A DNA stretch of 16,341 nucleotides from CAIKMD01 sp035277525 (GTDB lineage Bacteria > Pseudomonadota > Alphaproteobacteria > ATCC43930 > CGMCC-115725): the NCBI GenBank assembly GCA_035277525.1, contig DATEKH010000079.1, positions 1 to 16,341 on the forward strand, written 5' to 3'. Shown here piece by piece: positions 1 through 5,619 of the stretch (position 1 is its first letter; each line of letters starts with the position of its first letter). The notes under the pieces were generated by a model. That model saw only the letters and a list, made by a program, of their open reading frames with translations, was not told the origin of the DNA and ran no database searches. Both the position numbers and the translations under genes were made by a program.

Positions 1-110
1 TGGAGATCGAGCTGATCGCGCCGATCGCCATGGACGAGGGCCTGCGCTTCGCCATCCGCGAGGGCGGCCGAACCGTCGGCGCCGGCGTCGTCGCAAAGAT
101 CATCAAATAG
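1..110 (+). CDS. tuf: Elongation factor Tu, C-terminal end (partial)
   Basis: This is the 3' end of an EF-Tu gene, cut by the left window edge. Reading from base 3 gives 35 codons followed by TAG at 108-110. The peptide contains IAMDEGLRFAIREGGRTVGA and ends GVVAKIIK, the nearly invariant end of EF-Tu domain 3. EF-Tu is the cytosolic GTPase that delivers aminoacyl-tRNA to the ribosome. Domain 3 helps bind the T arm of the tRNA, EF-Ts and kirromycin-type antibiotics. In many proteobacteria a tuf copy lies just before tRNA-Trp and secE. Here about 4.6 kb of other genes separate them. Only the last 35 residues are visible, so whether this is tufA or tufB cannot be decided. The identification itself is very secure. 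Confidence 0.96.
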   Translation, partial: EIELIAPIAMDEGLRFAIREGGRTVGAGVVAKIIK

Positions 111-126
111 CGGTTGGCTCTCGACC

Positions 127-153
127 CGTTGCCGGCATCCCAAAACGGCGGCG
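127..153. terminator. Weak hairpin between convergent tuf and surface-antigen gene
   Basis: CGTTGCCG (127-134) can pair with CGGCGGCG (146-153) as 8 bp including two G-U pairs, with an 11-nt loop. It sits in the 47-bp gap between the stop of tuf and the stop of the leftward gene, where a shared terminator is expected. No T-run follows on either strand, so it is not a textbook intrinsic terminator. It could be a 3'-end stabiliser or simply chance in GC-rich DNA. Confidence 0.3.
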
Positions 154-157
154 ACAC

Positions 158-580
158 TCAGCCAGGCTTGTCGGGTCGCGCGGCGTTGTCGATCTTCCAG
201 CTGCCATCGCCGAGCCGGCAGGACGTCAGCACGTAGGAACCGCCGATCACCTCCGCCGGCTGCTTCGAGCCGGGCGTGATGACGTAGCGCACCCGCCGGC
301 AATCGCGGCCGGCCGAGTCGAAGCGGTCAAGCAGGGTGACCGTTCCCGCGTTCCGGCTTTCGGGGTTGCTCCACGGAAGGGTGGTGCCTTTTGGCTTTCC
401 CGTCAGATCCTCGCGCACCGCCTTACGGATGATCGCAATGTCCGTGTTCGTAAGCTTGGGGAAACTTCGCAACGCCTTGCTATATTGTGCGGCCCCTTCC
501 GGAGAGCGAAGCAACAGAGCTGTCGCCGCAAGCGGCGCCAACAGCAAAAGCCGTATAATTATCCGGGAGAGCGCGCGCAT
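158..580 (-). CDS. Exported 17-kDa surface-antigen-like protein
   Basis: This 140-aa protein is encoded convergently to tuf. Residues 1-32 form a basic then strongly hydrophobic leader (RIIIRLLLLAPLAATALLL) that reads as a Sec signal peptide or membrane anchor. No lipobox Cys is present. The C-terminal half (about 66-130) has PWSNPESRNAGTVTLLDRF, then a Cys at 94, a Cys at 121 and a closing DGSWKI. This resembles the C-terminal domain of the 17-kDa surface antigen family (Pfam 17kDa_Anti_2 type) common in Rhizobiales and other alphaproteobacteria. The two cysteines could form a disulfide in the periplasm. The molecular function of the family is unknown; an envelope role is inferred from the leader. 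The start ATG (578-580 on the top strand, read in reverse) has GGAGA a few bases upstream. The family call is from recalled motifs, not a search. Confidence 0.72.
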   Translation of the reverse strand: MRALSRIIIRLLLLAPLAATALLLRSPEGAAQYSKALRSFPKLTNTDIAIIRKAVREDLTGKPKGTTLPWSNPESRNAGTVTLLDRFDSAGRDCRRVRYVITPGSKQPAEVIGGSYVLTSCRLGDGSWKIDNAARPDKPG

Positions 581-606
581 TCAGTCTCCATTTGTCGAGG
601 GCGCGA

Positions 607-635
607 ATCATCCGGCCCGGGGATTGGGCGGTCAA
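607..635 (-). promoter_or_regulatory. Candidate promoter of the leftward surface-antigen gene
   Basis: On the bottom strand, TTGACC (top-strand 630-635) and GATGAT (607-612) are separated by 17 nt and lie about 27 nt upstream of the ATG of the 140-aa gene. The -35 box is good for a housekeeping sigma factor and the -10 box is mediocre. Position and spacing support it; nothing else does. Confidence 0.4.
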
Positions 636-861
636 ACAGCGGAACTCGGTAGAAACGCCCGGAAAGAGACCGAAAACGCCTACCCGATTTACCGGGTCCC
701 GAGCGATTCTTGGCGCAACGCGTCGATCCTGCCGATAAAGGCCGGCGGCCGCCGAGAACGATCTGATGCTGGGCTACGCCTTGCCGCTCGATTTTTAGCG
801 CGCGAGCTTCGTCGCCGGTCGGCACATTCGTCCCCTTCCAGACTTCGCGCTAAGTGCCTGC

Positions 862-967
862 TGGCGCTCGCGCCCGTCCCAGCCTCATCCGGCCCGCCAA
901 GATCGAAGTGAACCAAAGCGGGGGTTTTGGCTTTTTCTGCTTGGCGCTCGCGCTGTGTGGCGCTCGC
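862..967 (+). repeat. Three direct copies of TGGCGCTCGC upstream of GH26 copy 1
   Basis: The identical 10-mer TGGCGCTCGC occurs at 862-871, 942-951 and 958-967, all upstream of the first GH26-like gene. The third copy lies just before its ribosome binding site. The second paralog has a one-mismatch version, TGGCGCTCTC (2356-2365), at the equivalent place. This could be a regulator site or part of the duplicated leader. A near match also occurs inside the pseudopilin gene around 4043, so chance in GC-rich DNA is possible. Confidence 0.4.
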
Positions 968-985
968 ATAGAAGGGATCGAAATG

Positions 986-1948
986 ATGTCGCTTCGCTGC
1001 CGGGCATTTGCGCCGCGATCTCTTCTCGCCTGCGGTTTGGCGTTCGCCCTGCTCGGTTGGGGACGACCTCACCCGGCCGAGGCTGAAGCCGCGACAATTC
1101 CCAGCCACCAGGCCGGCGTCTATGTCGATTGGGGAAATCCCAATGGCCGCGAATCCAACGTTGAAGCGTTCGAAAAATGGCTCGGCCGCAGCGGGCTTCT
1201 CGCGCTCGATTACATGCCGGGCGACAGCTGGCAGAATTTCACCGCTACCGCCAAATGGCTTCCGGGCTATTGGTGGCAGTACAACCACAACCGTAACCTG
1301 GTCTGGTCGATTCAGCTCACCATGGGCGACACGAGCTTGGCCCAAGTCGCGGCCGGCCAAGAGGATTCAGCTTACCGCTACGTCGCATCGCAAATCGCGC
1401 GCGCCCAGCCCAATGCGATCATCCGGATCGGCTGGGAGGCGAACGGCAATTGGTTTCCCTGGTCTGCGGCCGCTGGCAGGCAAAAGGATTACATCGACGC
1501 TTTCCGGCATGTCGCGGCGATCTTCAAGGCGGCCTCGCCCGGATTTCTCATCGACTGGTGCGTGAATTTCGGACAAGTCAAAGCACGGCCGGAGCAGATG
1601 TATCCGGGCGATGACGTCGTCGACGTGATCGGGATGGATATCTACGACAAGAACCCGATGAGCAAGATCAGGCCGGAAGCAGCCTGGCAGAACTATGTCA
1701 ATGGCCCCTACGGATTGAATTGGCACAAGCAATTCGCGGCCCAGCACAACAAGCCGATGTCCTATCCCGAATGGGGCGTCGGTCAAGAGGGCGACAACCC
1801 GACCTTCATGGCCGGAATGGCGCAATGGATCAAAGCCAATAACGTGCTTTACAATGTTTATTGGAACACCGATGCCGCCTACCCCGGCATGATCTCGAAC
1901 GGGCAATACCCGAAATCGGCGAAGGTGTATCTGGAACAAAAGCCCTAA
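986..1948 (+). CDS. Exported GH26-like glycoside hydrolase, copy 1
   Basis: This 320-aa protein has a Sec signal peptide (about 1-34, hydrophobic core LLACGLAFALLGW, ending PAEAEA) and one catalytic domain. Motifs fit glycoside hydrolase family 26 (beta-mannanase-like, COG4124 type). RIGWEANGNWFPWS contains the presumed acid/base Glu (E151) in the WEANG-WFPW signature. SYPEWGVG contains the presumed nucleophile (E262). A retaining attack on a beta-linked polysaccharide outside the cytoplasm is expected; the substrate is unknown. The ATG at 986 is chosen because it aligns residue for residue with the start of the paralog downstream. ATG 983 is equally possible, and AGGG (973-976) serves either. 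A frame opening at 854 is unlikely, since it would bury the signal peptide. Copy 2 matches ungapped over 278 residues with about 57 differences (hand count, ~79% identity). Copy 1 lacks the Ser/Thr linker. Confidence 0.82.
   Translation: MSLRCRAFAPRSLLACGLAFALLGWGRPHPAEAEAATIPSHQAGVYVDWGNPNGRESNVEAFEKWLGRSGLLALDYMPGDSWQNFTATAKWLPGYWWQYNHNRNLVWSIQLTMGDTSLAQVAAGQEDSAYRYVASQIARAQPNAIIRIGWEANGNWFPWSAAAGRQKDYIDAFRHVAAIFKAASPGFLIDWCVNFGQVKARPEQMYPGDDVVDVIGMDIYDKNPMSKIRPEAAWQNYVNGPYGLNWHKQFAAQHNKPMSYPEWGVGQEGDNPTFMAGMAQWIKANNVLYNVYWNTDAAYPGMISNGQYPKSAKVYLEQKP
1682..1800 (+). repeat. 119-bp block identical to 3223-3341 (first copy)
   Basis: This block of GH26 copy 1 matches 3223-3341 in copy 2 at every base, including all silent positions. 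Sequence on both sides has diverged clearly. It codes for AWQNYVNGPYGLNW through GQEGDNP, including the predicted nucleophile Glu. The offset between copies is 1541 bp. Confidence 0.95.
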
Positions 1949-2382
1949 GCCGTCGCGAACCGCTCTTCCTGCATGTCGAATCCGGTCGCGCGCGGCGACA
2001 TCTCCAACTTCGGTACGCCCCGCAAGAATCCGGGCGAGTCGATTTGGTGTTGAGCAAAATCAGGCCGACTGTTCCTAGCGTGGCGTTGAAGCCAAATTCG
2101 ATTTCTGTTCTGCGTCGCGAGGATTCGCACCTTGGTGTTGTTCCAGCCTTTGCGATAATCGCCTATCAGCGCTCCTCATCGTCGCGACCGCGCGATTTCA
2201 CGCGAATGAAATCGCCGCAAACTGATTCGCTTCGCAGCACATCGCGTCGTGACCGATTGGTGACTTCTTCATTTTTTTAACGCGTCCATATCAAATTTAA
2301 CAGATGCTCGGCGCCACGCACATTTTCCACGCGCGTGCTCGTCACGTCGGGGGCGTGGCGCTCTCATAGGGGGATTTAAACG
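1949..2382. other. Intergenic region between the two GH26-like paralogs
   Basis: These 434 bp contain no gene I can support. The stretch around 2260-2300 is notably AT-richer than the surroundings, including a run of seven T. A possible promoter is TTGGTG (2132-2137) and GATAAT (2154-2159) with a 16-nt spacer; the -35 is poor. The last 28 bp before the next ATG (GTGGCGCTCTCATA, then GGGGGA) closely match the leader of copy 1 (GTGGCGCTCGCATA, then GAAGGGA). The duplicated unit therefore included its 5' leader. A frame open to 2280 is the shifted read-through of copy 1, not a gene. Confidence 0.5.
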
Positions 2383-3489
2383 ATGTCGTTCTTTTACCGC
2401 GCGTGCGCGCGTGGGTGCATTTTTGCCTGCGGTTTGGCCATTTCTTTGCTTGGTTGGGGACAACCCCATTCGGCCGAAGCTTGGCGAAGCCATCATCACC
2501 GATCCACCAGCACGAGCACGAGCACCAGCACGAGTACCAGCGGCAGCACTGGCACCAGCACAGACACCAGCGGCAGCACGAGCACCAGCGGCAGCACAGA
2601 CACCAGCAGCACGACCACGAACTCCGGCCAGCAGACCGGAATTACAAGCCAGGCCGGCGTCTATGTGGATTGGGGAGATCCATATGGTCGCGAGTCGAAT
2701 GTCGAAGCCTTCGAGCAATGGCTTGGCCGCACCGGGCTTCTCGCGCTCGATTACACGCCGGGCGACAGTTGGGATAACTTCACCGGCACGATGGCGTGGC
2801 TGCCGGGCTATTGGTGGCAATACAACCCCAACCGCAATCTGGTTTGGTCAATCCAACTCACCATGGCCGATACGAGCTTGGCCCAGATCGCTTCAGGACT
2901 CGACGATTGGGCTTACCAATATGTCGCATCGCAGATCGCGAACGCCCAGCCCAATGCGATCATTCGGCTCGGCTGGGAAGCGAATGGTGATTGGTTTCCC
3001 TGGTCCGCAGCGACCGGCGAGCAAACCGACTACATCGCTGCTTTCCGCCATGTCGCGGCGATCTTCAAGGCGGCTTCGCCCGGATTCCAAATCGACTGGT
3101 GCGTGACGATCGGCACGAACAGCGTGCCGGCGGATCAAATTTATCCCGGCGACGATGTGGTCGATATCATCGGGATGGACATCTACGACACCAATCCGCA
3201 AAGCCTGACCGACCCGCAAGGCGCCTGGCAGAACTATGTCAATGGCCCCTACGGATTGAATTGGCACAAGCAATTCGCGGCCCAGCACAACAAGCCGATG
3301 TCCTATCCCGAATGGGGCGTCGGTCAAGAGGGCGACAACCCCACCTTCGTCAGTGGGATGTCGCAATGGATCGCAAGCAACAACGTCCTTTACAACGACT
3401 ATTGGAACACCAACGCCGCCTATCCCGGCATGATCTCGGACGGGCAATACCCGCAATCGGCCCAGATGTTCCTCCAATACAAGCCGTAA
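2383..3489 (+). CDS. Exported GH26-like glycoside hydrolase, copy 2, with Ser/Thr linker
   Basis: This 368-aa paralog of the preceding gene has a signal peptide at 1-33 (FACGLAISLLGWG core, ending SAEA), then WRSHHHR. A low-complexity Ser/Thr/Gly linker follows (about 41-86), then the GH26-like catalytic domain (about 91-368). The predicted acid/base is E199 in RLGWEANGDWFPWS and the nucleophile E310 in SYPEWGVG. The aromatic-rich LPGYWWQYN and GMDIYD segments are shared with copy 1. The ATG at 2383 is preceded by AGGGGG (2368-2373), about 9 nt away. The linker resembles flexible linkers that tether secreted glycosidases, but there is no binding module on its other side. It may hold the enzyme away from the membrane if the leader is not cleaved (inference). 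A perfect hairpin terminator follows the stop. Substrate unknown; beta-mannan or a related exopolysaccharide is the family-based guess. Confidence 0.83.
   Translation: MSFFYRACARGCIFACGLAISLLGWGQPHSAEAWRSHHHRSTSTSTSTSTSTSGSTGTSTDTSGSTSTSGSTDTSSTTTNSGQQTGITSQAGVYVDWGDPYGRESNVEAFEQWLGRTGLLALDYTPGDSWDNFTGTMAWLPGYWWQYNPNRNLVWSIQLTMADTSLAQIASGLDDWAYQYVASQIANAQPNAIIRLGWEANGDWFPWSAATGEQTDYIAAFRHVAAIFKAASPGFQIDWCVTIGTNSVPADQIYPGDDVVDIIGMDIYDTNPQSLTDPQGAWQNYVNGPYGLNWHKQFAAQHNKPMSYPEWGVGQEGDNPTFVSGMSQWIASNNVLYNDYWNTNAAYPGMISDGQYPQSAQMFLQYKP
2503..2628 (+). repeat. Tandem Ser/Thr-coding low-complexity repeat
   Basis: This imperfect short tandem array uses AGCACG/AGCACC hexamers and a longer unit beginning ACCAGCGGCAGCAC, present three times. 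It encodes the Ser-Thr(-Gly/Asp) linker of GH26 copy 2. All units are multiples of three bases, so length changes by slippage keep the frame. The paralog has nothing equivalent, so the array arose or expanded after the duplication, or was lost from copy 1. Confidence 0.85.
3223..3341 (+). repeat. 119-bp block identical to 1682-1800 (second copy)
   Basis: This is the second copy of the perfect direct repeat inside the tandem GH26-like genes. Identity stops abruptly at 3342, where C replaces G. On the left it begins after the AAG/GCA difference just before GCCTGGCAG. Confidence 0.95.
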
Positions 3490-3524
3490 GCCCAAGGCAT
3501 GGGGGAAACCCTCGGGTTGGACGA

Positions 3525-3562
3525 AGCGCGCGCCGAGCGATCGGCGCGCGTTGTCCCTTTGC
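3525..3562 (+). terminator. Intrinsic terminator after GH26 copy 2
   Basis: CGCGCGCCGA (3527-3536) and TCGGCGCGCG (3541-3550) form a perfect 10-bp stem with a GCGA loop. G-U and A-U pairs extend it to 3525/3552. TTGTCCCTTT follows directly. It lies 35 bp after the stop at 3489 and should end transcription of the GH26-like gene. It lies inside the longest possible reading frame of the next gene, which argues that this gene starts further downstream. Confidence 0.72.
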
Positions 3563-3612
3563 AATCGAACGGCGAGAGCTCGCGGCGCCGCAGCTGCGAA
3601 GCCAGGGGAGAG

Positions 3613-4578
3613 TTGGCTCGCCCGCCGGGCCGCCAGAGCGAGCGCGGCTTCGCGCTCATCCTGGAAATCTGGGTGCTCGCCTTGCTATCGGTCATCGCCG
3701 CCGTGATGGCGGCCGACGTCCACGCCGGAGCCGTCGAAGCGCGCAACCGTCTCGACCTTGCGCAGGCGCGTGCGACCGCCGATGCCGGCGTTGCGCTCGC
3801 CATAGAGGGGCTTCTCAACCCCGATCAAACGGCACGTTGGCAGGCCGATGGGCGGCCCTATGCGGTCGAGTATGACGGCAGCCCGGTCGAGGTCCACGTG
3901 ACCGACGAAGGTGGCAAGATCGATCTCAACGGCGCGCCCATTGAATTGATCGCCGGCCTGCTCGACGAGTTTGGTGTCGCCGCCGGACAGCGTTCGGCGC
4001 TGACCCAGGCGATCCTCCGGCGCCGCAGTGCTTTTGCCGCGGCGGCGCTCGCTGCCGCGGCCAAGCGGGCCATCGAGGACCGGTTTCGTTTCAGACGCGA
4101 TGTTACGTTCACCAATGCCGATAAACTCGCCTTTGCGAACGTATCGGAGGTCCGGCTGATCCCGGGCATGACGGGTGAGCTTTATCGCCAACTCTTGCCC
4201 TACCTCACGACCTACTCGCAAAGCCCGACGATCAATCCGCTGACGGCCCCGCGCGCAATCCTGCTCGCGATCCCGGGCATCAGCCCTGATGACGTCGATG
4301 CCTTCCTCGCGGCGCGTGCGCAGGCCGCCGATCAGCCGACGCCGCCCCCGTTGCCGGGGGCTGGCCGGTATGTCCGAATCGCCGATTTGCGCATCGTGAC
4401 GATCAATGCGCAGGCCGGGTTCGCCGGACCCGCCCGCTTCGAGCGCCAGGCCGTCGTCTTGGCGTCGCCGAACCTGCCGCTCGACGAGGTGAGGGTTCTG
4501 GAGTGGCGCCTGGCGCGGGACCCCGCTGCCGCCGATCCGGCGGCACCGGTCGCAGTCGGGCCGATCGCCCGCAACTAA
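3613..4578 (+). CDS. gspK: GspK-like minor pseudopilin (orphan type II secretion component)
   Basis: This protein (321 aa from TTG 3613) has a type IV prepilin-like leader, ARPPGRQSERG, then the hydrophobic helix FALILEIWVLALLSVIAAVM. Cleavage is predicted after Gly12. DEGGKIDLNGAP and the helix-hairpin-helix-like NPLTAPRAILLAIPGISPDD (about 207-227) are typical of the GspK alpha-helical domain. GspK caps the pseudopilus tip with GspI and GspJ at the inner membrane. Like GspK in general it lacks Glu at +5; there is a Glu at +6 instead. The frame opens at ATG 3499. That start would span a strong terminator and give a 50-residue leader, far longer than normal. TTG 3613, preceded by AGGGGAG, gives a 12-residue leader and is preferred, though not proven. 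No other gsp genes lie in the window. Association with the secreted GH26-like enzymes is only by adjacency. Confidence 0.78.
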   Translation: MARPPGRQSERGFALILEIWVLALLSVIAAVMAADVHAGAVEARNRLDLAQARATADAGVALAIEGLLNPDQTARWQADGRPYAVEYDGSPVEVHVTDEGGKIDLNGAPIELIAGLLDEFGVAAGQRSALTQAILRRRSAFAAAALAAAAKRAIEDRFRFRRDVTFTNADKLAFANVSEVRLIPGMTGELYRQLLPYLTTYSQSPTINPLTAPRAILLAIPGISPDDVDAFLAARAQAADQPTPPPLPGAGRYVRIADLRIVTINAQAGFAGPARFERQAVVLASPNLPLDEVRVLEWRLARDPAAADPAAPVAVGPIARN

Positions 4579-4612
4579 GCGCGGGGTTGAGGTCGCGGCC
4601 ATCGGGAGAAGC

Positions 4613-4640
4613 TTGACGCGGGGGCCATCGCCGCTATGAC
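4613..4640 (+). promoter_or_regulatory. Candidate promoter for the tRNA-Trp/secE/nusG unit
   Basis: TTGACG (4613-4618) and TATGAC (4635-4640) are separated by 16 nt in a sequence of the form CTTGAC...CTATGA, close to strong alphaproteobacterial housekeeping promoters. Transcription would start near 4647, about 93 nt before the tRNA. It lies downstream of the pseudopilin stop, so the translation/transcription superoperon could be independent of the accessory genes. Confidence 0.55.
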
Positions 4641-4698
4641 AGGCCCGGCCGCACAAAGCTGCCGGCTGAGCGTCGATTTCGCTAAGATCGCGGCTTTC

Positions 4699-4729
4699 TC
4701 GGCGGTCCGACGCGAGCTTAAGCCGCCGA
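4699..4729 (+). other. Hairpin just upstream of tRNA-Trp
   Basis: TCGGCGG (4699-4705) and CCGCCGA (4723-4729) form a perfect 7-bp stem with a 17-nt loop, ending 10 nt before the tRNA 5' end. It may shape the precursor leader that RNase P removes. No other support. Confidence 0.3.
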
Positions 4730-4739
4730 ACAGACGACT

Positions 4740-4815
4740 AGGAGTGTAGCTCAATTGGTAGAGCACCGGTCTCCAAAACCGGGGGTTGGGGGTTCGAGCC
4801 CCTCCACTCCTGCCA
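4740..4815 (+). tRNA. trnW: tRNA-Trp (anticodon CCA)
   Basis: This is a complete 76-nt cloverleaf including encoded CCA. Acceptor arm AGGAGTG pairs with CACTCCT. The D arm is GCTC...GAGC. The anticodon stem CCGGT/ACCGG carries loop CTCCAAA with anticodon CCA at 4773-4775, and the T loop is TTCGAGC. G is the discriminator base. The tRNA decodes UGG. A tryptophan tRNA directly before secE is the usual arrangement in many proteobacteria. Confidence 0.97.
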
Positions 4816-4843
4816 TTTGCCGCGTATAGGGCTGGAAATATTC

Positions 4844-4874
4844 GGGGAAGAGCGCTATATACAGCGCCTTCCCT
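4844..4874 (+). other. Bulged hairpin between tRNA-Trp and secE
   Basis: GGGAAG (4845-4850), one bulged A, and GCGCT (4852-4856) pair with AGCGC (4863-4867) and CTTCCC (4868-4873) around the loop ATATAC. That gives 11 bp plus a closing G-U. It fills most of the gap between tRNA and secE and ends 7-10 nt before the start codon. It could mark the tRNA 3' processing boundary or limit secE translation. CTATATA in the loop could instead act as a -10 box. Confidence 0.5.
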
Positions 4875-4884
4875 ACGGTACATG

Positions 4885-5082
4885 ATGGCAAAAACCACCC
4901 CGCTCGAATTTCTGCGGCAGGTCCGCCAGGAAGTTGGACGTGTTACCTGGCCGAGCCGCAAGGAGACGACTGTCACCACCGCCATGGTGTTCGCCATGGT
5001 GATCATTGCTGCGATCTTTTTCTTCCTCGTCGACGAGGTGCTGGCGCGCGGCGTGCAATTTGTCCTGGGCTTGGGAAGCTGA
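4885..5082 (+). CDS. secE: Preprotein translocase subunit SecE
   Basis: This 65-aa protein is the small essential subunit that clamps the two halves of SecY in the SecYEG translocon. The amphipathic N-terminal helix (TPLEFLRQVRQEVGRV) is followed by the SecE signature VTWPSRKET (20-28). One transmembrane helix (about 32-52, ending FFFLVD) and a short C-terminal tail complete it. This is the minimal single-span form usual in alphaproteobacteria, unlike the three-span E. coli protein. Two consecutive ATG codons (4882, 4885) are candidates. I prefer the second because homologs begin MAK; no strong ribosome binding site decides it. It sits 69 bp after the tRNA and 3 bp before nusG, so co-transcription with both is very likely. 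Confidence 0.94.
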   Translation: MAKTTPLEFLRQVRQEVGRVTWPSRKETTVTTAMVFAMVIIAAIFFFLVDEVLARGVQFVLGLGS

Positions 5083-5085
5083 GCG

Positions 5086-5616
5086 ATGACCTCCCATTGG
5101 TATGTCATTCACGTCTACTCCGGCTTCGAGAAAAAAGTCGCGCAGTCGATTCGCGAGCAGGCGGAGCAGAAGGGGCTGGGCGATAAATTCGAGGAGGTCC
5201 TGGTGCCGACCGAAGAGGTGGTCGAGGTTCGGCGCGGCGCGAAGGTCAGCGCCGAGCGCAAATTCTTTCCCGGCTATGTGCTGGTAAAGATGGATCTGAC
5301 CGACCAGACTTGGCACCTCGTCAAGAACACGCCCAAGGTCACGGGCTTCCTCGGCGGCAAGGGCAAGCCCGCTCCGATAAGCGAGGCCGAAGCCACCCGC
5401 ATCATGAAGCAGGTCCAGGAAGGGATCGAGCGGCCCAAACCCTCGATCACCTTCGAGATCGGCGAGCAGGTCCGCGTCTGCGACGGGCCTTTCACCTCGT
5501 TCAACGGCCTCGTCGAGGATGTCGACGAGGAGAAGGCGCGGCTCAAAGTCGCGGTCTCGATCTTCGGCCGCGCGACGCCGGTCGAGCTCGAATATTCGCA
5601 AGTCGAGAAGGTTTGA
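5086..5616 (+). CDS. nusG: Transcription termination/antitermination factor NusG
   Basis: This 176-aa protein is of standard NusG length. The NGN domain (about 1-115) begins HWYVIHVYSGFEKKVAQSI, carries VPTEEVVEVRRG and FFPGYVLVKM (61-70), and binds the beta' clamp helices of RNA polymerase. A linker (112-122) leads to the KOW domain (about 124-176, with GEQVRVCDGPFTSFNGLVED). KOW contacts Rho or ribosomal protein S10, linking transcription to termination or translation. ATG 5086 lies 3 bp after the secE stop, and TTGGGAAG upstream could act as ribosome binding site. rplK follows 3 bp after the stop. No unusual residues seen. Confidence 0.97.
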   Translation: MTSHWYVIHVYSGFEKKVAQSIREQAEQKGLGDKFEEVLVPTEEVVEVRRGAKVSAERKFFPGYVLVKMDLTDQTWHLVKNTPKVTGFLGGKGKPAPISEAEATRIMKQVQEGIERPKPSITFEIGEQVRVCDGPFTSFNGLVEDVDEEKARLKVAVSIFGRATPVELEYSQVEKV

Positions 5617-5619
5617 GGT

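Larger units (their letters stand above)
581..985. other. Intergenic region without a recognisable gene
   Basis: This 405-bp stretch separates the leftward antigen gene from the first GH26-like gene, so it must carry promoters for both directions. Open frames crossing it have no homology I recognise and no good ribosome binding site. Its right end holds three copies of the 10-mer TGGCGCTCGC. A weak rightward promoter-like pair is TTGGCG (710-715) with GATAAA (734-739), spacer 18. I see no coding remnant or mobile-element end. Confidence 0.5.

Noticed and set aside
336..911. 191-codon plus-strand frame across the surface-antigen gene and intergenic DNA
   Set aside because: It overlaps the antigen gene on the opposite strand, which has a signal peptide and family motifs; this frame has neither.
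854..985. N-terminal extension of GH26 copy 1 beginning at ATG 854
   Set aside because: It would place 44 residues before a typical signal peptide. The paralog begins exactly at the position aligned with 986, and a ribosome binding site precedes 983/986.
1861..2280. 139-codon frame after GH26 copy 1
   Set aside because: Its first part is the shifted reading of the GH26 3' end; the rest has no homology or ribosome binding site.
2503..2628. Possible CRISPR or other spaced repeat array
   Set aside because: Units are contiguous, in frame and code for Ser/Thr; there are no unique spacers.
4786..4884. SecE start at 4786
   Set aside because: This ATG-like start lies within the tRNA-Trp gene. Homologs begin at the MAK codons at 4885.
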